NCBI GenBank assembly: GCA_021018815.1
Contig: JAITYX010000046.1
Span: forward strand, 248,001 to 312,000
DNA length: 64,000 nucleotides
Reading direction: 5' to 3'
Origin: Talinum fruticosum
Taxonomy: Eukaryota > Streptophyta > Magnoliopsida > Caryophyllales > Talinaceae
Part shown: positions 1 to 11,424 of the stretch, one piece after another
How positions within the stretch are numbered: position 1 is the first letter of the stretch
Layout: every line of letters starts with the position of its first letter
The notes under the pieces: generated by a model
Told to the model about the DNA's origin: nothing
Databases searched by the model: none
The model's input: the letters and a program-made list of their open reading frames with translations, nothing else
Translations under genes and position numbers: made by a program

Positions 1-419
1 CTTAGTCTATAAATAAGGTCCCTTCACTGAAGCTGTAAGGGTTAACTCAACTCGGTTGTCCCTAGCTGTAAAGGTTACCTCGGTTAGGAAGTACTAGATC
101 GGATAAGGGAACTTCGAGTCTAGGAAAACTTTGTAAGGAATTGTCTAAGGGAGGAATTTTGGTTTAGTCGAGTCTACTGTATTTTGTGGATTCAAAATAG
201 TGGATTTGACTAGGTGCTTCGATTAGCACTGGCCATGGTTTTCCGCCCTAGGAGGGTTTCCACGTAATTCGAGTTCATACTTTTCGAGTCCAATTTAGAC
301 TTACACAGTCTTGATTATTCAATTTAAACTTTAACCCTCCACTTATTGTTTAATTTCCTCATCACCCTATTCACCGGCCCCCTTTAGGGTGACTAAGACT
401 CTCCAAGAGCAAACCTTCA
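1..419 (+). repeat. Copia LTR, 3' part, plus orientation
   Basis: This is the inverted counterpart of the LTRs at 1923-3524, 4062-5712 and 42229-43752. Shared landmarks, read on this strand, are the paired statements AGCTGTAAGGGTTAACTC and GGAAGTACTAGATCGGATAA, then GAGGGTTTCCACGTAA, then the terminal CAAACCTTCA. The start lies outside the window. No tRNA primer site follows the terminus, so it is either a 3' LTR of an element to the left or a solo LTR. The orientation is opposite to that of the copia copy just to its right. Confidence 0.8.
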
Positions 420-744
420 CAATTGAATGTAATGATAAGTAAGGTCATTCATATCTTAGTTGATGTCCGAAATGATATTATCAAAGGGATGACTAGACTT
501 TTACCTAAGTGCTTTTCTAAATCTCTAGCCTACCAGGTTAAAATTCTTAGCACTCTCTACGGGTTAGACTTGAGTCTTCCTTGGCTTTGTATTGTACCTG
601 TAAAAGAAAACAAACTAACCCTTCTTGCTTCCTCTAACGAATCCTAGTAACTAATCTTACTGAGGTTAGTTTTGGAGAAAGGGCATTTTGGAAACCCAAA
701 TTTGAATAATTTTTGGAAGGGTCTGATTTTAAGTTTCAGATTTG
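420..744. other. Unassigned segment between two copia pieces
   Basis: This segment sits between the end of the plus-oriented LTR and the recognisable C-terminal end of the minus-strand copia gag. A 74-codon open frame exists at 423-647 on the plus strand, but it matches no family I recognise and has no clear motif. The segment could be decayed copia internal sequence or flanking DNA. I see no repeats or RNA genes in it. Confidence 0.3.
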
Positions 745-3700
745 TTAAAATCTTTTCTTTTATAAAAAGTCTAAGCGGACTTCTCTTAATAAACCTTTAT
801 GAGCTCAGTTCTCTTTTTCACTATCCGAGTTGAGCTGGGCTCGGAATTATTGAAAAGGATTTTTGAGAGTCCATCTTCAAAAGACCTTTATAAGAGTTAT
901 CCTCCTTTTTAGAATTAAAACTCAAACCTTCTTTTCAAAAAGAAACACACTGAGAACTAAGAAGGAGATCAAGGTTTTTCGACCTTGAGTGAGTTTTAAA
1001 ATCAAATTTTGAGACCGATCTAACTTTTTCTTTAAAAGCTCATTCTCGGATTTGAGGCACTCGGACTCGGTCTCATTATCATGTGAGTTAGTCTCAAGTA
1101 CCTTTAAACTTAATCTCAGTTTTTCTAGATCATTTTTCATAAAATTATTCTCGGTTTCAAGAGACTCAAATTTTCCTTAAAAGAGGGAAGAATCGAGTCG
1201 TACTTTTTCTCTAAAGAAAAATGTACTTTGCAAGATCTATCTTAGAAAATGTAAGATTGTAATTTATTTTCTCTTGAGGATAATTTTCCTCAACATTAGA
1301 TGAGTCTTGTTCGATTCGGTTTACGTGTAAGAGTTAGTCATTTCTATTTGACACTTGGACTCATCATCCGTGTCCGAGTCGGATGAGTTTTCTTCTTCTT
1401 CTTACTCATCCTCACTATAAGTGATGGTATTCTTCTTTTTGTTATCTGTGTTCCTTTGTGGGCAATATTTGATGATGTGTTCCTTACTACCACACTAAAA
1501 ACACCTACAATAATTAGTAGAAAAAGAATTGAGAGGATGAGAGAGTTTACCTTTTCTTTCCTAACGAGAGGACCTCGGATTTAGGCTTCTTTTTCAATAT
1601 CCGATGCGTTATCATCTTCTTGAAGCCTTTTGCAATTTGCTCAATTAGGTCCTCTTCCGAGTCGAAACTACTTGTACTTAGTTCAACTTCTTCTAAGGCT
1701 TTTAATGTAATGTTCCTTCTTGGGATGTCCTCGTAATCCTCCTCTTGGAGATGTAGCTCGTGGCTCGAAGTTTTCCTACAATCTCATCTAACTTTAGTTT
1801 ATTGAGGTCTTGTGCTTCTTCGATTGTAATCACCTTTGGACCCCATTTCTTCTTTAGTAGGCTCCTCAAAAGTGCTCTAACAACGTCTTCATTAGGCATC
1901 TTCTTACCGAGAGATTTGAGATTGAAGGTTTGCTCGGGAGAGGCTAAGTCACCCTAGAGGGGGTGAATAGGTTGATGATGAAATTTGCTTGAATTTAAAA
2001 TAGATATGAATATGAGGTGAGCAAGAGTCAAGGATGAGCTCGGAAAAGTGCTAACTCGGAATTCGATGAAGAGTGAAGAAACGGATTAAGCGGAACTTTG
2101 AAACAGATCCGAGTCGAAAATGCACTCGGAAAAGTAATAACTCGGAGAGTACGTGGAAACCCTCCTGGGCGAGAAAACCACGAGACCGTGCTAATCAAAG
2201 CACGAAGTCAAATCCATTCTTTTGAGTCCACAAAATTCGGTAGAGCGACTCAACCCGAGTTGCTCCGTTAGACAACTCCTTACAAGTTTTTCCTAGACTC
2301 GAAATTACCTTATCTTATCTAGTACTTCCTAACTGAGATCACCTTTACGAGTTAGGGACAACCGAGCTGAGTTAACCCTTACAGCTCAGTCAAGGGACCT
2401 TACTTAGAGAGTAAGAAAGAGAGTGTTTGTAATCGAGTACAAGACCTTACAACTCGGAGAAATAATAAATACGGAATTGGAGTTGTAAGTAGAAGATTGA
2501 GAATGAATACAATGACTTTTGCTCAAGTATGTGTATTAACAATTGGTTCAGCAATCTTCAAGTCTTGGAAGTTGGCTTCTATTTATATATGACCAAGCAG
2601 ACTTAAGCTGTTATGTCCATCTTCCGACTAGAAGTCCCTTATGACCGTTGTATTGGATTTTTGAGTCAATCGAGAAAATATCCGTTGAGATATGAACGTT
2701 GGGCAATGACTCTTCACTCCTTTGGAAGTCCCAAAACCACTCGGTGATGTCTTTGAAAGTAAGGTGGAAACCATCGTAGAGCTTAGTGTTGCGGTTTTCC
2801 AGTTTTGGAAATAGACAACCCCGACACGATGTCCGGGGCTAGGTCGGAGGTGGAAAAAGCCTTGTATGCTAGTGATTTGACGTTTTGAAGCCGGTTACTT
2901 TTGCAATTTAAAAATAGGATAGCCTCATTTGAATAACCTACAAAAGTAAATCAATTTGGTTCTCAAAGTATAAAATACTTTGGTATAAGATTAGACACGG
3001 ATAATAACGTAATTAAGATAATTAAGTGACTAATTATCCGAGTCGAAAAGGAATTGAATTTTCCGAGTCTAATATCTATGAGACTCAAATTCCATCCGAG
3101 TCGATCTAAAAGAGAATCAAGTTAGATAAAGAATATCGAGTAAACAAACTTGATCTAGACTAAACAAGTTCAAATAAATATATGTTGACTTAGAAGAATG
3201 AATTAACAATGTAATTCCTGTAACACGAAGTCGGACTCGAGTTTATGCGCGTGAAACAATGTGTTTGAACATGCGATATATCTGAGTGTTGAGTGACTCG
3301 GAACCGAGTGTGAAGTGGCATGTAGAAGTATGCTTTCCGAGTCGGTTAGAGTCAAGCATAAACATATATAATAGTTTCGTAACACTCGAAAAAATGTTAT
3401 ATCACTCATAAAAGTTTCTAAAGCACATGGAATGACTTAAAATCAAAATCCTATAAGAAATGAAGTCTCATACCTGATTCCTCGATGGAACTCATAAAAT
3501 TCTAAGTATGAAGTCCGAGTCTTCGAAATCATTAACAATCTCTATGAATTGGATATACATCTCGGTGATGCTCTCGGCTTCTTCCATTTTGAATAGCTCA
3601 TACTTGTGGAGCTTTTGGCTGATCTTAGTTTGTCTCACTTAGCTTGTTCCTTTATATGTTGTCACCAAGGTGTCCCACACTTCCTTAGGTGTCGCACAAG

Positions 3701-4005
3701 CCAAGACTCTGTTGTACTCCAGTAGCATCTATGTCACACATAAGGATATTCATAGCTCGAAGTTCTTCCTGTACCTTTCTTTTTCTTCAATGGTGTGTTA
3801 TGACTTTAGTTTTGGCACTCGTTTGGTCACCTTCTTGCTTTATGGGAATATAGTTTTCCTCGATGATGACCTTCCACACTTGTTAATCAAGATCTTAGAT
3901 GAAGCATTGCATCAACTTCTTCTAAAGTGCAAAGTTTGAGCCTTTGAACTTGGGTGGCCTCAAAAGAGATCTTCCTTCTTCGAATTCTCCAACGGGATGA
4001 GCCAT
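745..4005 (-). pseudogene. Copia B gag (UBN2 type), split by a solo LTR and by stops
   Basis: The N-terminal part runs from an ATG at 4005 to about 3530. It shows the start MAHPVGEFEEGRSLLRPPKF, then VWDTLVTTYKGTS and KYELFKMEEAESI, with several in-frame stops. The frame then hits the solo LTR and resumes at 1917 with NLKSLGKKMPNEDVV, LLRSLLKKKWGPKV and IEEAQDLNKLKLDEI. These are hallmarks of the UBN2/gag-polypeptide family that builds the retrotransposon particle. A CCHC zinc knuckle (CxxCGSKEHIIKYC, with a stop inside) lies at about 1455-1500 and a coiled-coil stretch ending QNLILKLTQG at about 960-1140. The pseudogene cannot make a full Gag protein. Confidence 0.85.
1918..3529 (-). mobile_element. 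Solo copia LTR inside a gag of its own family, with 5-bp target duplication
   Basis: The LTR spans 1923-3524 and runs, on the plus strand, from TGAAGGTTTGCTCGGG to CCGAGTCTTC. Both ends match the copia Z LTR (42229-43752). The flanks are GAGAT at 1918-1922 and GAAAT at 3525-3529, a 5-bp target duplication with one mismatch. The last A of the LTR is lost. Removing the LTR and one flank rejoins the gag reading of copia B (IVND followed by KSLGKK). A TATA-like stretch lies near 2580-2590 on the minus strand. Solo LTRs arise by recombination between the two LTRs of a complete element. Confidence 0.9.
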
Positions 4006-4048
4006 GATCTTTAAACCATTGGATTATGAGATCCTCTTGAAAGGTTAA

Positions 4049-4060
4049 GCTCGTTACCAA
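4049..4060 (-). other. Primer-binding site of copia B (initiator methionine tRNA type)
   Basis: One base inside the LTR edge the minus strand reads TTGGTAACGAGC. This is a decayed form of TTGGTATCAGAGC, the usual methionine-tRNA primer site of plant copia elements. It fixes the element orientation (minus) and marks the adjoining LTR as the 5' LTR. Confidence 0.75.
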
Positions 4061-4061
4061 T

Positions 4062-5712
4062 TGAATGTTTGCTCCTAGAGAGTCTAAGTCACCGTAGAGG
4101 GGTGAAGAGGGTGATGAGGAAATTTAAGCAAACTTAGACAATTTATTCTTCGAAAGAGAAAAACAACCGAGTCCGAGTCTAGATTGTTCTCGAAACATAG
4201 ACACTCGAAATACATGGAAACCCTCCCGAGGTAGAAAAGCACGGACAGTGTAAATCCAAATACCAAGTCAAATCCACTAATTGAATCCTAAAATACATTG
4301 AATTTGATTGCCCAAATTTGTTCCCAAACAAATCTATTACAATTTTTGAAGGCTCGAATTTACCTTATCTCGATCGACCTAATACTTTCAACTTGAAGTT
4401 ACCTTATCAACTTAGGATCCTCCGATTTTTCCTAAGGTTATAAGTTCCCTTATCTAACCGGGAACTTCCAAACTAAAGTATCCTTTACAGTTTGGGACAA
4501 CTGATTTAAGGTAACCTTTACAACTCAGCCAGAGAGAAAGAGTAGAAGAGTAGTAAGAATTACAATACAACTTACTCGAAGAATAAAACTCGGAATATTA
4601 GAATTACAGTTTGGGAGTTGTATGCGAGAGAAGATGTTCAAAATGTTTTCTCTTTTTCTTCCATTTGTTAGTTGAAATCTTATGCTAAGGCTTCTATAAA
4701 TAGTTTGTCTTGAATAGATAGCCGCTGAGCCTCCAACGTCTATATGTTGAAGTTATCTAAGTCAACTAACTCGTTGTAACAGATAGTCCGATTCACTTAG
4801 ATTTTTGGACCACCTTGAAATAGTCTGTTGTGTCTCGATCATAGCTTCCAACAACTCTTTTTCCAACTTTTGTAAACCGAAAAAGCCGAACGAAAAGACC
4901 GTTAGATTCATAAATAAAATATTACCCAAAATAGTAATAGACAAGGTCTGTCGATCAGTTTTGAGCTTTTGCGAAATTCCAACTTTTTGTTTGGCTATGT
5001 GTTAATGGTTAGAAGCTTTTCATTTTTGCTTTTTATTCAAACAATTGACAATAGAACAACTTGCAAAAACATTAAGCACTAATGGTTCTCAAAGTATAAA
5101 TATACTTTGGTCCATAATTAGATAAGAATTAGTCTAAATAAAGCATTAAATGACTAATTACCTTAATTTATTAATTTAGAATATTTCAAGTCTGATATTC
5201 AATATACTCAAATTCCATATATGCCAAAACTCATTAATAATTCATTCAATCTTAATGGGAACATGAGTTATTTAGACATTTTACAATTATGCATAATTAA
5301 ACAAATAATAGCGTAAGTTTCGGGTTAAAGCATGATTCAAATAATTCAATCCCGCATCAAATCATGATATGTGCCGTGATAAAATAGACATGTTAAATAT
5401 GAGATAGTGTAGGAAAACTAAATGTCTTAGTCCGACTTAGTAGGTCGGAATTTGAGATCTAAGTCGGTCAATCTAACTCGGTCTATCATAACTAACTTAG
5501 ATTCTACTTAGTCTCAAACTTAGTCAAATAATCTTAATATATTTAAGTATGAGTTCAGTCAAGAATAAGTCATATTAAAATTATTATTTATAAAGCATAT
5601 GACTTAGTTAAATAAAAATTTTTTAGGATGCTTCTTGTTGTATCCTAAATTTAGATGAATGCATGAAATCAAAACGCATTTAAGGGGTTAGTCGATCATA
5701 CACGAGTCTTCA
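4062..5712 (-). repeat. 5' LTR of copia B
   Basis: The LTR is 1651 bp and runs on the plus strand from TGAATGTTTGCTCC to ACGAGTCTTCA, so both termini keep the family TG...CA ends. It shares with its relatives the block ACATGGAAACCCTCCC near 4210 and the block GGTTCTCAAAGTATAAA near 5090. On the minus strand an ACTATTTATAGAAGCC stretch near 4693-4708 is the likely TATA region; the same position is occupied by TATA-like sequence in the copia Z LTR. It is noticeably diverged from the solo LTR at 1923-3524. Confidence 0.85.
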
Positions 5713-7921
5713 TCTTCTAAAGGTGGTGTGCCCCGAAGTCATCGCTTTCATTATCATTTTCTCTCATTTCGTAGACATCTTCTTCATCACTTACCCACAG
5801 CCCTTAGACTTCGGGAACCAATAACGATAGATTAAGAAGCGATTGTGGCTCATTAACATCTCGAATAAAGATAGATGGATCCCACTAACCTAATGTGGGT
5901 TCAAGTAAAGATAGCTAAGGTGCTGATAAAAGGGTTTTTATTATTACTTGGTTTCTAGGCAGCCTTAGGTAGGGATAATTGGCAATTTCGAAACATATCT
6001 TCTAGTTTGTTCTTGAATGCCCTACACCGTTTAGTATTGTGTCCTCGTGCATGATGATACTTGCAAAATTTTCCTGCCTCCTAATTCTTAGATTGTTTCA
6101 CGGGTTCCGATTCTTCTCTAATAGGTGGCAACTCTATCTTCCCTTTCTCCATAAGAAGGTTAAGGGCTTCAGCATAGGTAGTATCCATAGGAGAGTCGTC
6201 AATATACCTATTGAGGGCATTGACATCTGCACCCCTTGTAGTGTTGTCGGTATTTGAGGTTTTCTTCTCTTTGGAATGATAATTCTTCTATATCCAGATT
6301 GCAATTTTTGTGGTCACGGTGAACAGTTCTTCTTCTATCAGCAAAGTAGCATCTCCGAGGGTCGAAAAGTTCATCATGGGTAGATATTTGAGATGCCGAT
6401 TATCATTGGGTTAAAGGTTCTTCACAATAATGTGGACTTGATCTATCTCGGTGGGTCGGTCAACTATGTGGGTTGCCTTTACTCTCATCCGGTCAGGAAA
6501 TAAGTGAAGCTTTCCTTATCGCCTTGCTTGATTAGTTCCGAGTCTCTAAGAGCAACAGATCGATCCGTGTTATAGGAGTATTGATGGAGGAACTTCTTGC
6601 ACAAATCTGTCCAATTGGCAACCTTGCATGGGTTGACCGCGTTATACCACTTCATGACATCGGTATCAAATGTCCAGAGGTAATTGGAAATTTCGAAACA
6701 TATCTTCTAGTTTGTTCTTAAATGCCCAACACCGTTTAGTATTGTGTCCTCGTGCATGATGATACTTGCAAAATTTTCCTGCCTCCCAATTCTTAGAATA
6801 TTTCACGGGTTCGATTCTTCTCTAATAGATGGCAACTCTATCTTCCCTTTCTCCATGAGACGGTTAAGGGCTTCGACGATAGGTAGTATTCATAGGAGTG
6901 TCGTCGATATACCTGTTGAGGGCATTGCCATCTGCACCCTCGGTAGTGTTGTCGGTATTGGAGGTTTTCTTCTCTTTGGAATGATAATTCCTCTATATCC
7001 GATTACGACTTTTGTGGTTGCGATGAACAGTTATTCTTCTATCAGCAAAGTAGCATCTCCGAGGGTCGAAAAGTTCATCATGGGTAGAAATTTGAGATGT
7101 TGATTATAATTAGGTTGAAGGTTCTTCACAATAATGTGGACTTAATCTTTCTCGGAGGGTCGATCAACTATGTGGGTTGCCTTTGCTCTCCATCCGGTCG
7201 GGAAATCGGTGAAGCTCTCCTTGTCGCCTTGCTTAATTAATTCCAAGTCCGTAAGAGTAACGAGTTGATCCGTGTTATAGGAATATTGATGGAGGAACTC
7301 CTTGCATAAATCTGTCCATTTGGCAACCTTGCGTGGTTCGACCGTGTTATAGCACTTCATGACATAAGTATCAAATGTCCAGGGAAGATGATGTGGTAAG
7401 TATCTTTAGGAACGTTCTTAAGAGTCATTGGTCCCAAGAAGTTGCGTACATGATGATGGGGATTCTCGGAACCCTTAAACTTAATATCGGGCATGGTAAA
7501 CTTAGGAGGTAGTTTACCCTTAGGAATTAAAGTGAATACCTTATGATCGAAATAATGATTGATGAACATCGATGACTCCCTCAGCATGCATTCTATCCGA
7601 TCTATACGGGAATTAGACCGAATTTTGAAATCGGGTTTAGGAGATTCAGGTTTAGGATTATCCGGAGAAGATCGGATGGGTGCGAGTGGTATAACCATAG
7701 CCATTTCCCTTTACACACGCTCGGCTTCTTCGGCCTCTTCCCTTCTCCTACGTTCAGCCTCTTTATCTCTCCGACTAGCCTCTATAGCCCTTATGATGGT
7801 CTTAAGATCTCTTGATATGGAGGATATATGTTCCTCCTTATCATTCAACTTGGTTTCCACTTTAGTTATATTCTCATTAAGCATAATGAGACTAAGATAC
7901 TTGTTCGAGATTAGGATCCAT
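5713..7921 (-). pseudogene. Gypsy G1 gag (Retrotrans_gag family), with internal duplication
   Basis: The likely start is the ATG at 7921 (MDPNLEQVSK). A charged helical region follows (RRDKEAERRRREEAEEAE, about 7740-7790). The gag core comes next, with LPPKFTMPDIKFKGSENPHH, MTLKNVPKDTYHIIFPG, WTDLCKEFLHQYSYNTDQLV and a WRAKATHIVDRPSEKD block at about 7145-7190. This matches the capsid-forming domain of plant gypsy elements. A zinc-knuckle-like motif, FCKYHHARGHNTKRC, occurs twice (near 6050 and near 6760) because of a 705-bp duplication. Frameshifts and stops break the gene. An upstream overlapping frame at 7892-8128 is probably leader. Confidence 0.85.
5967..7381. repeat. 705-bp tandem duplication within the G1 gag
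   Basis: The sequence from about 5967 to 6676 recurs at about 6677-7381 with a constant offset of 705 bp. For example, TCTAGTTTGTTCTT occurs at 6001 and 6706, and CAAATGTCCAG at 6668 and 7373. The junction reads TGTCCAG followed by AGGTAATTGG. Copies differ by scattered substitutions and small indels, so the duplication is not recent. It duplicates the second half of gag including the zinc knuckle. Confidence 0.9.
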
Positions 7922-8129
7922 TAAAAGGGAACTATTTTTAGGTAGTATCTTAGAACAAGGAGTGGATTGTGATGGTGTAGTATGCACTAAAGCTTGTCGC
8001 ACCGGTGTAGACCGCGGAGTAGAAAGAAATGATGATGTACCGGACTCCTTGAGTAGACATTCTAATCTTTTCAAGCTCAAATTCCGACGATACTTAGTTG
8101 CCGAAGACTTCGTTATTCCGCAGCCCAAA

Positions 8130-9426
8130 GGATGAGGTTTAGGACCATGTGAGAAAAGACCACTCTTATGAGGAAGGGGCTCAAGCGCAAGACCCGAGAA
8201 AACTAAGCATGCTTTTTATTTGGATGCACATAAAGAATGTAATGATGATATGATAAATGATTCTTAATAAAATGTTTCCTATATGATAATGCGCTTTCTT
8301 ATATGATATGAACTTAGGACTCAGTGCAAAATGAGAATGATGGACTTATCTATATATGAAATTATTTTATTTGGCTAATGCAAATAGACTCATCTAATGA
8401 GATGATTTTATTTGGCTAATGCAAATAGACTCATCTACTGAGATGATTTTATTTGGCTAATGCAAATGGACTCACATAATGAAATGATTTTATTCCACTA
8501 ATGCGAATGGATTCACCTAATGAGATGATTTTATTTGGCTAATGCGAATGGACTTACCTTATGAGATGATTTTATTTGGCTAATGCAAATGGACTCACCT
8601 AATGAGATGATTTTATTTGGCTAATGCAAATGGACTCACCTAATATGAGACGATGCAAAATGAAATGTAACAATGCAAAAGAAAAGGACTAAACAAAAAG
8701 AAAATGGAGCTTCCAAGTAAGACCCTTTCACAAATAGCAACTACTTAGACTATTAGAAAGATAATTTTGAGATGACATAGAAAAGTGCAAATAATGGACC
8801 GACCTTATTTAGGGAAAAAAGGCTTTTTAACTTTTGGCTAAATGCATATAATGGACCGACTCTAGGAAATTTATTAAAGTGTTTTATTCTCACCCATGCA
8901 AGGGTCTAAATCAAGCGCTCCTCACCTATTCCTAAAGGCTCACAAGCAAAAGATTAAATCTAAAACAAACACACTCATTCAAGCATGCAAATGAAGTCCG
9001 AGGGAAAACCTAGAAGTCCAAAAGTTCTATGGCCCAAGAGTTCAAGAGTTTGGATACATGGTGACACGTAGTTTGGAATTTAGTCCCCCATGGGTTGCAT
9101 GGATTTGAGATATCAACCACAATTCCGATGCCTCTCGGTGAACCAAAGGGTTTAGCCCAAGAGTGCGTGCTACGCGGAAGGAGGTATGTCTCCATGGCAA
9201 ATCAAGCCTAGTTGGGCCCACCGAGGAATCAGTGGGAGCCTCTCTCCGAAAGGGTTAAACAGTGGGTATAATAAAGTTTTCCCAGTGGTCCATAATAATA
9301 TTTAAACTAATTCAAATGTTGCTAAATGTAGGATGCCTAATGCAAATACATTATTAAAAACATACTAGTCAAATTTTCAAATTTCGCCCTCTTAATAAAA
9401 AGTTTGTCCCCAGTGAAGGCTGTCCT
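8130..9426 (-). other. Untranslated leader of G1 with primer-site remnant
   Basis: This is non-coding sequence between the 5' LTR and gag of G1. It contains the 41-bp minisatellite (8358-8645). Next to the LTR at 9405-9426 is a remnant of the primer site, CACTGGGGACAAAC on the minus strand. The same place in G2 reads TGGCGACTCTACC. A counterpart leader with the same layout lies at 32460-34255. Confidence 0.65.
8358..8645. repeat. 41-bp minisatellite, about 7 units
   Basis: The unit is GAGATGATTTTATTTGGCTA followed by ATGCAAATGGACTCACCTAAT, repeated about seven times in tandem with a few substitutions (for example TTCCACTAATGCGAATGG in the fourth unit). It lies in the leader of G1. A more diverged array with the same core words (GAGATGA, TTTGGCTAATGCAAA, GGACTCACC) is found in the leader of G2. 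Confidence 0.9.
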
Positions 9427-11424
9427 CGTAGGAACCACGATCGGCCGGGCCCACCCGAGCTTCCTAACATGTATCGAGTCTCTCTTTTTGAAGATTGATT
9501 TTGAAGATAGTTTTTGAAAGTCGATTTTAGAATGTGGGGATGAACCTTTTTATTAAGATTTCCCGAGTTTTATTAAATCAAGTTGAAATGAATTAAATCA
9601 GATTTGATTGGCGATTTTATTAATTATTTTATTTTAGCAATTATTTTTAGAATTCGTGGGATTTTATTTTCTAATTAAGGACTAAATAACATTAGGGTGT
9701 TGGTTCTGCTTGTGGGACTTTAGGGACAAATTGGTGTAAAAACACCAATCTGGACCAAAGCCACCACTCGCCACCTCGTGGTGCTGGCCGTAGCCAGCAC
9801 TAAGAGAAGGCGGCGCCGGCCAGAGGCCGCTGCTGGTGAAACCAGCCTCGATCTCTACCCTATGGGTAGATTCGGATCCAAATGCCATTTTTCCTACAAC
9901 CGAAAAACACCTAGATGCGAATTTATGTAGAAATAAACATGAAACAAGGGAGTCGCCAGTTAGTTTTTAGGGAAGAAAAACTAACAAAAATAAAATTTTC
10001 CCTTCCAATCTTAGTATGGAAAAACTAAGATCGAAAGAGGGTAAAAGATGATTTTACCCTCAAACTTCATTTGTGATTTTGCATAGAACAAAAATAAAAT
10101 AAGGGAGCCAGCGAGTCACTTTTTAGGAACGAGAAAACTAGCAAAAACATTAAAAGAAAATTTTCTCTCTCAATCTTAGTATGGGAAAACTTAGACCAAA
10201 AAAGGCTAAAAATTGACTCCATCGAGTCTTGAACCGATAATCGATTTGGGGGCAAGGGTACGAAACATAGGGATAAAGCCATCCATTCCACCTGTCCGAA
10301 GACGGCCATTACTAGTTCGAGTAGTGTGTTAATAAAGATGTAAGAAAACAAGCATACAACAACATGCAAAGCGAAATTAGAGCAACCAAAACATAACTAG
10401 GAAAAGCGATAAAGAAAGCGATAAAAGAAATAAAAGCGAGAAATAAAGGATTATATCGGTCGGGGAGGAAAGTAAAGCAATTACATCTCTTAAACCACAA
10501 TACGGAAAGAAAATAAAACAAAAATAAATGTAACCGTTTGAAGGCTGCAATATGGCCCTCAAGTTGTCTCACCATGCTGATCTAGATCTCCTCACCGGAT
10601 ATCTCGATGCAATGGTGACAATCCGAAGAAAAGGCCTGGTTTTGTGAATTGTGTCCTGGATATGGTAATGATTAGTTGAAAGAGTGCCCGAGAGATCGGA
10701 ATAATCAAGTATTCTTTAGCTCTTTGCATAGATTCATCGGTTATCGGAATGATCGGTTGAAAGAGTGTCCAAACAAGTGAAAGAAAACTGGACAATTCCT
10801 TAACGAGATAAGACCGGATCGAAAAGAGATAAAACTGGATAGAACCGATTAAAATGGGAAGGTGGGCGCTGCCAAACGGAGCCTCCTAGGGTTTCGTGCC
10901 CTCGTTGTGCCTTCGAGGACTCTCCAAGCTCAAAATGCAGCATTCCACCAAGCTTCTAGAAGGCGGGCGCCGGCCTCACGACTTCGTTTAGAGAAAAGAG
11001 CTTCTAGGTTCGGGGTTATCTTGTGAAGCTCAAAATGTACCACTTTGATGCTCCCGATCATGAAATGCCACGCTTTAATGCCTTCTTCAAGTCTTCGACT
11101 CCATGTCCGACTTGAACGAAAATAGAATGCTTGTATTCTGCTCTTGGATTCTCCCGAGACACATCATGGGACTCCACAATCTCTAAAGGCTCAGCCTAGC
11201 TCTTGGACGGTCCGAAAGAAAAGAGGTTTTGTGGACCGACCCAAGACAAAAGTCTATTTAAGTGGTGCTGTGGGTTCTTTGTGGTGTACTCGGCCTATAT
11301 TGCACCGATCGATCAATGTTCGGAATCTAAATCCACAAATAGGATTCGGGATTACCGTCATCGGGCCTACAAAACAAAATACATAAATAACGAGATAAAG
11401 GACGACACTTTTTAGGTGTCTACA
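9427..11424 (-). repeat. 5' LTR of G1
   Basis: The LTR is 1998 bp. On the plus strand it begins CGTAGGAACCACG (consensus TGTAGGAACC, first base mutated) and ends TTTTTAGGTGTCTACA. It is homologous end to end with 27727-29761, 34276-36342 and 37367-39336. Shared blocks include GAGTCGCCAGTTAGTTTTTAGG near 9948 and CCATTACTAGTTCGAGTAGT near 10308. It also holds a short internal duplication (GGTTGAAAGAGTGTCC near 10752 and AGTTGAAAGAGTGCCC near 10674). The TATA block seen in the G2 and G3 LTRs is not recognisable here. Confidence 0.85.

Larger units (their letters stand above)
745..5712 (-). mobile_element. Copia B: truncated Ty1/copia element (5' LTR, primer site, gag)
   Basis: Read on the minus strand, the order is 5' LTR (5712 to 4062), a methionine-tRNA-like primer site, then gag (4005 down to about 745). 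Everything downstream of gag (protease, integrase, RT, RNase H, 3' LTR) is missing. The gag is interrupted by a solo LTR of the same family at 1923-3524. At 5712/5713 the LTR abuts gypsy gag sequence, so copia B inserted into G1. The left breakpoint near 745 is not sharply defined. Confidence 0.8.
5713..11424 (-). mobile_element. Gypsy G1: Ty3/gypsy element, 5' LTR to gag, left end cut by copia B
   Basis: On the minus strand the order is 5' LTR (11424 to 9427), primer-site remnant, long non-coding leader with a minisatellite, then a gag of Retrotrans_gag type. The element disappears at 5712 where copia B begins. No pol or 3' LTR of G1 is visible in the window. Its right terminus sits in CACTA-3 sequence (from 11425), so G1 inserted in or beside a CACTA copy. 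LTR termini match those of G2 and G3. Confidence 0.8.

Noticed and set aside
423..647. Small host gene
   Set aside because: The 74-codon frame has no motif, no flanking gene signals, and lies between copia pieces.
6744..7103. 119-codon plus-strand open frame, similar to 6039-6257
   Set aside because: Both are antisense to the duplicated gag segment; the similarity between them only reflects the 705-bp duplication.
7559..7924. 121-codon plus-strand open frame
   Set aside because: It lies opposite the clearly recognisable gypsy G1 gag and is its shadow.
8358..8645. CRISPR-like array
   Set aside because: Units are contiguous with no unique spacers and lie in a plant retrotransposon leader; it is an ordinary minisatellite.
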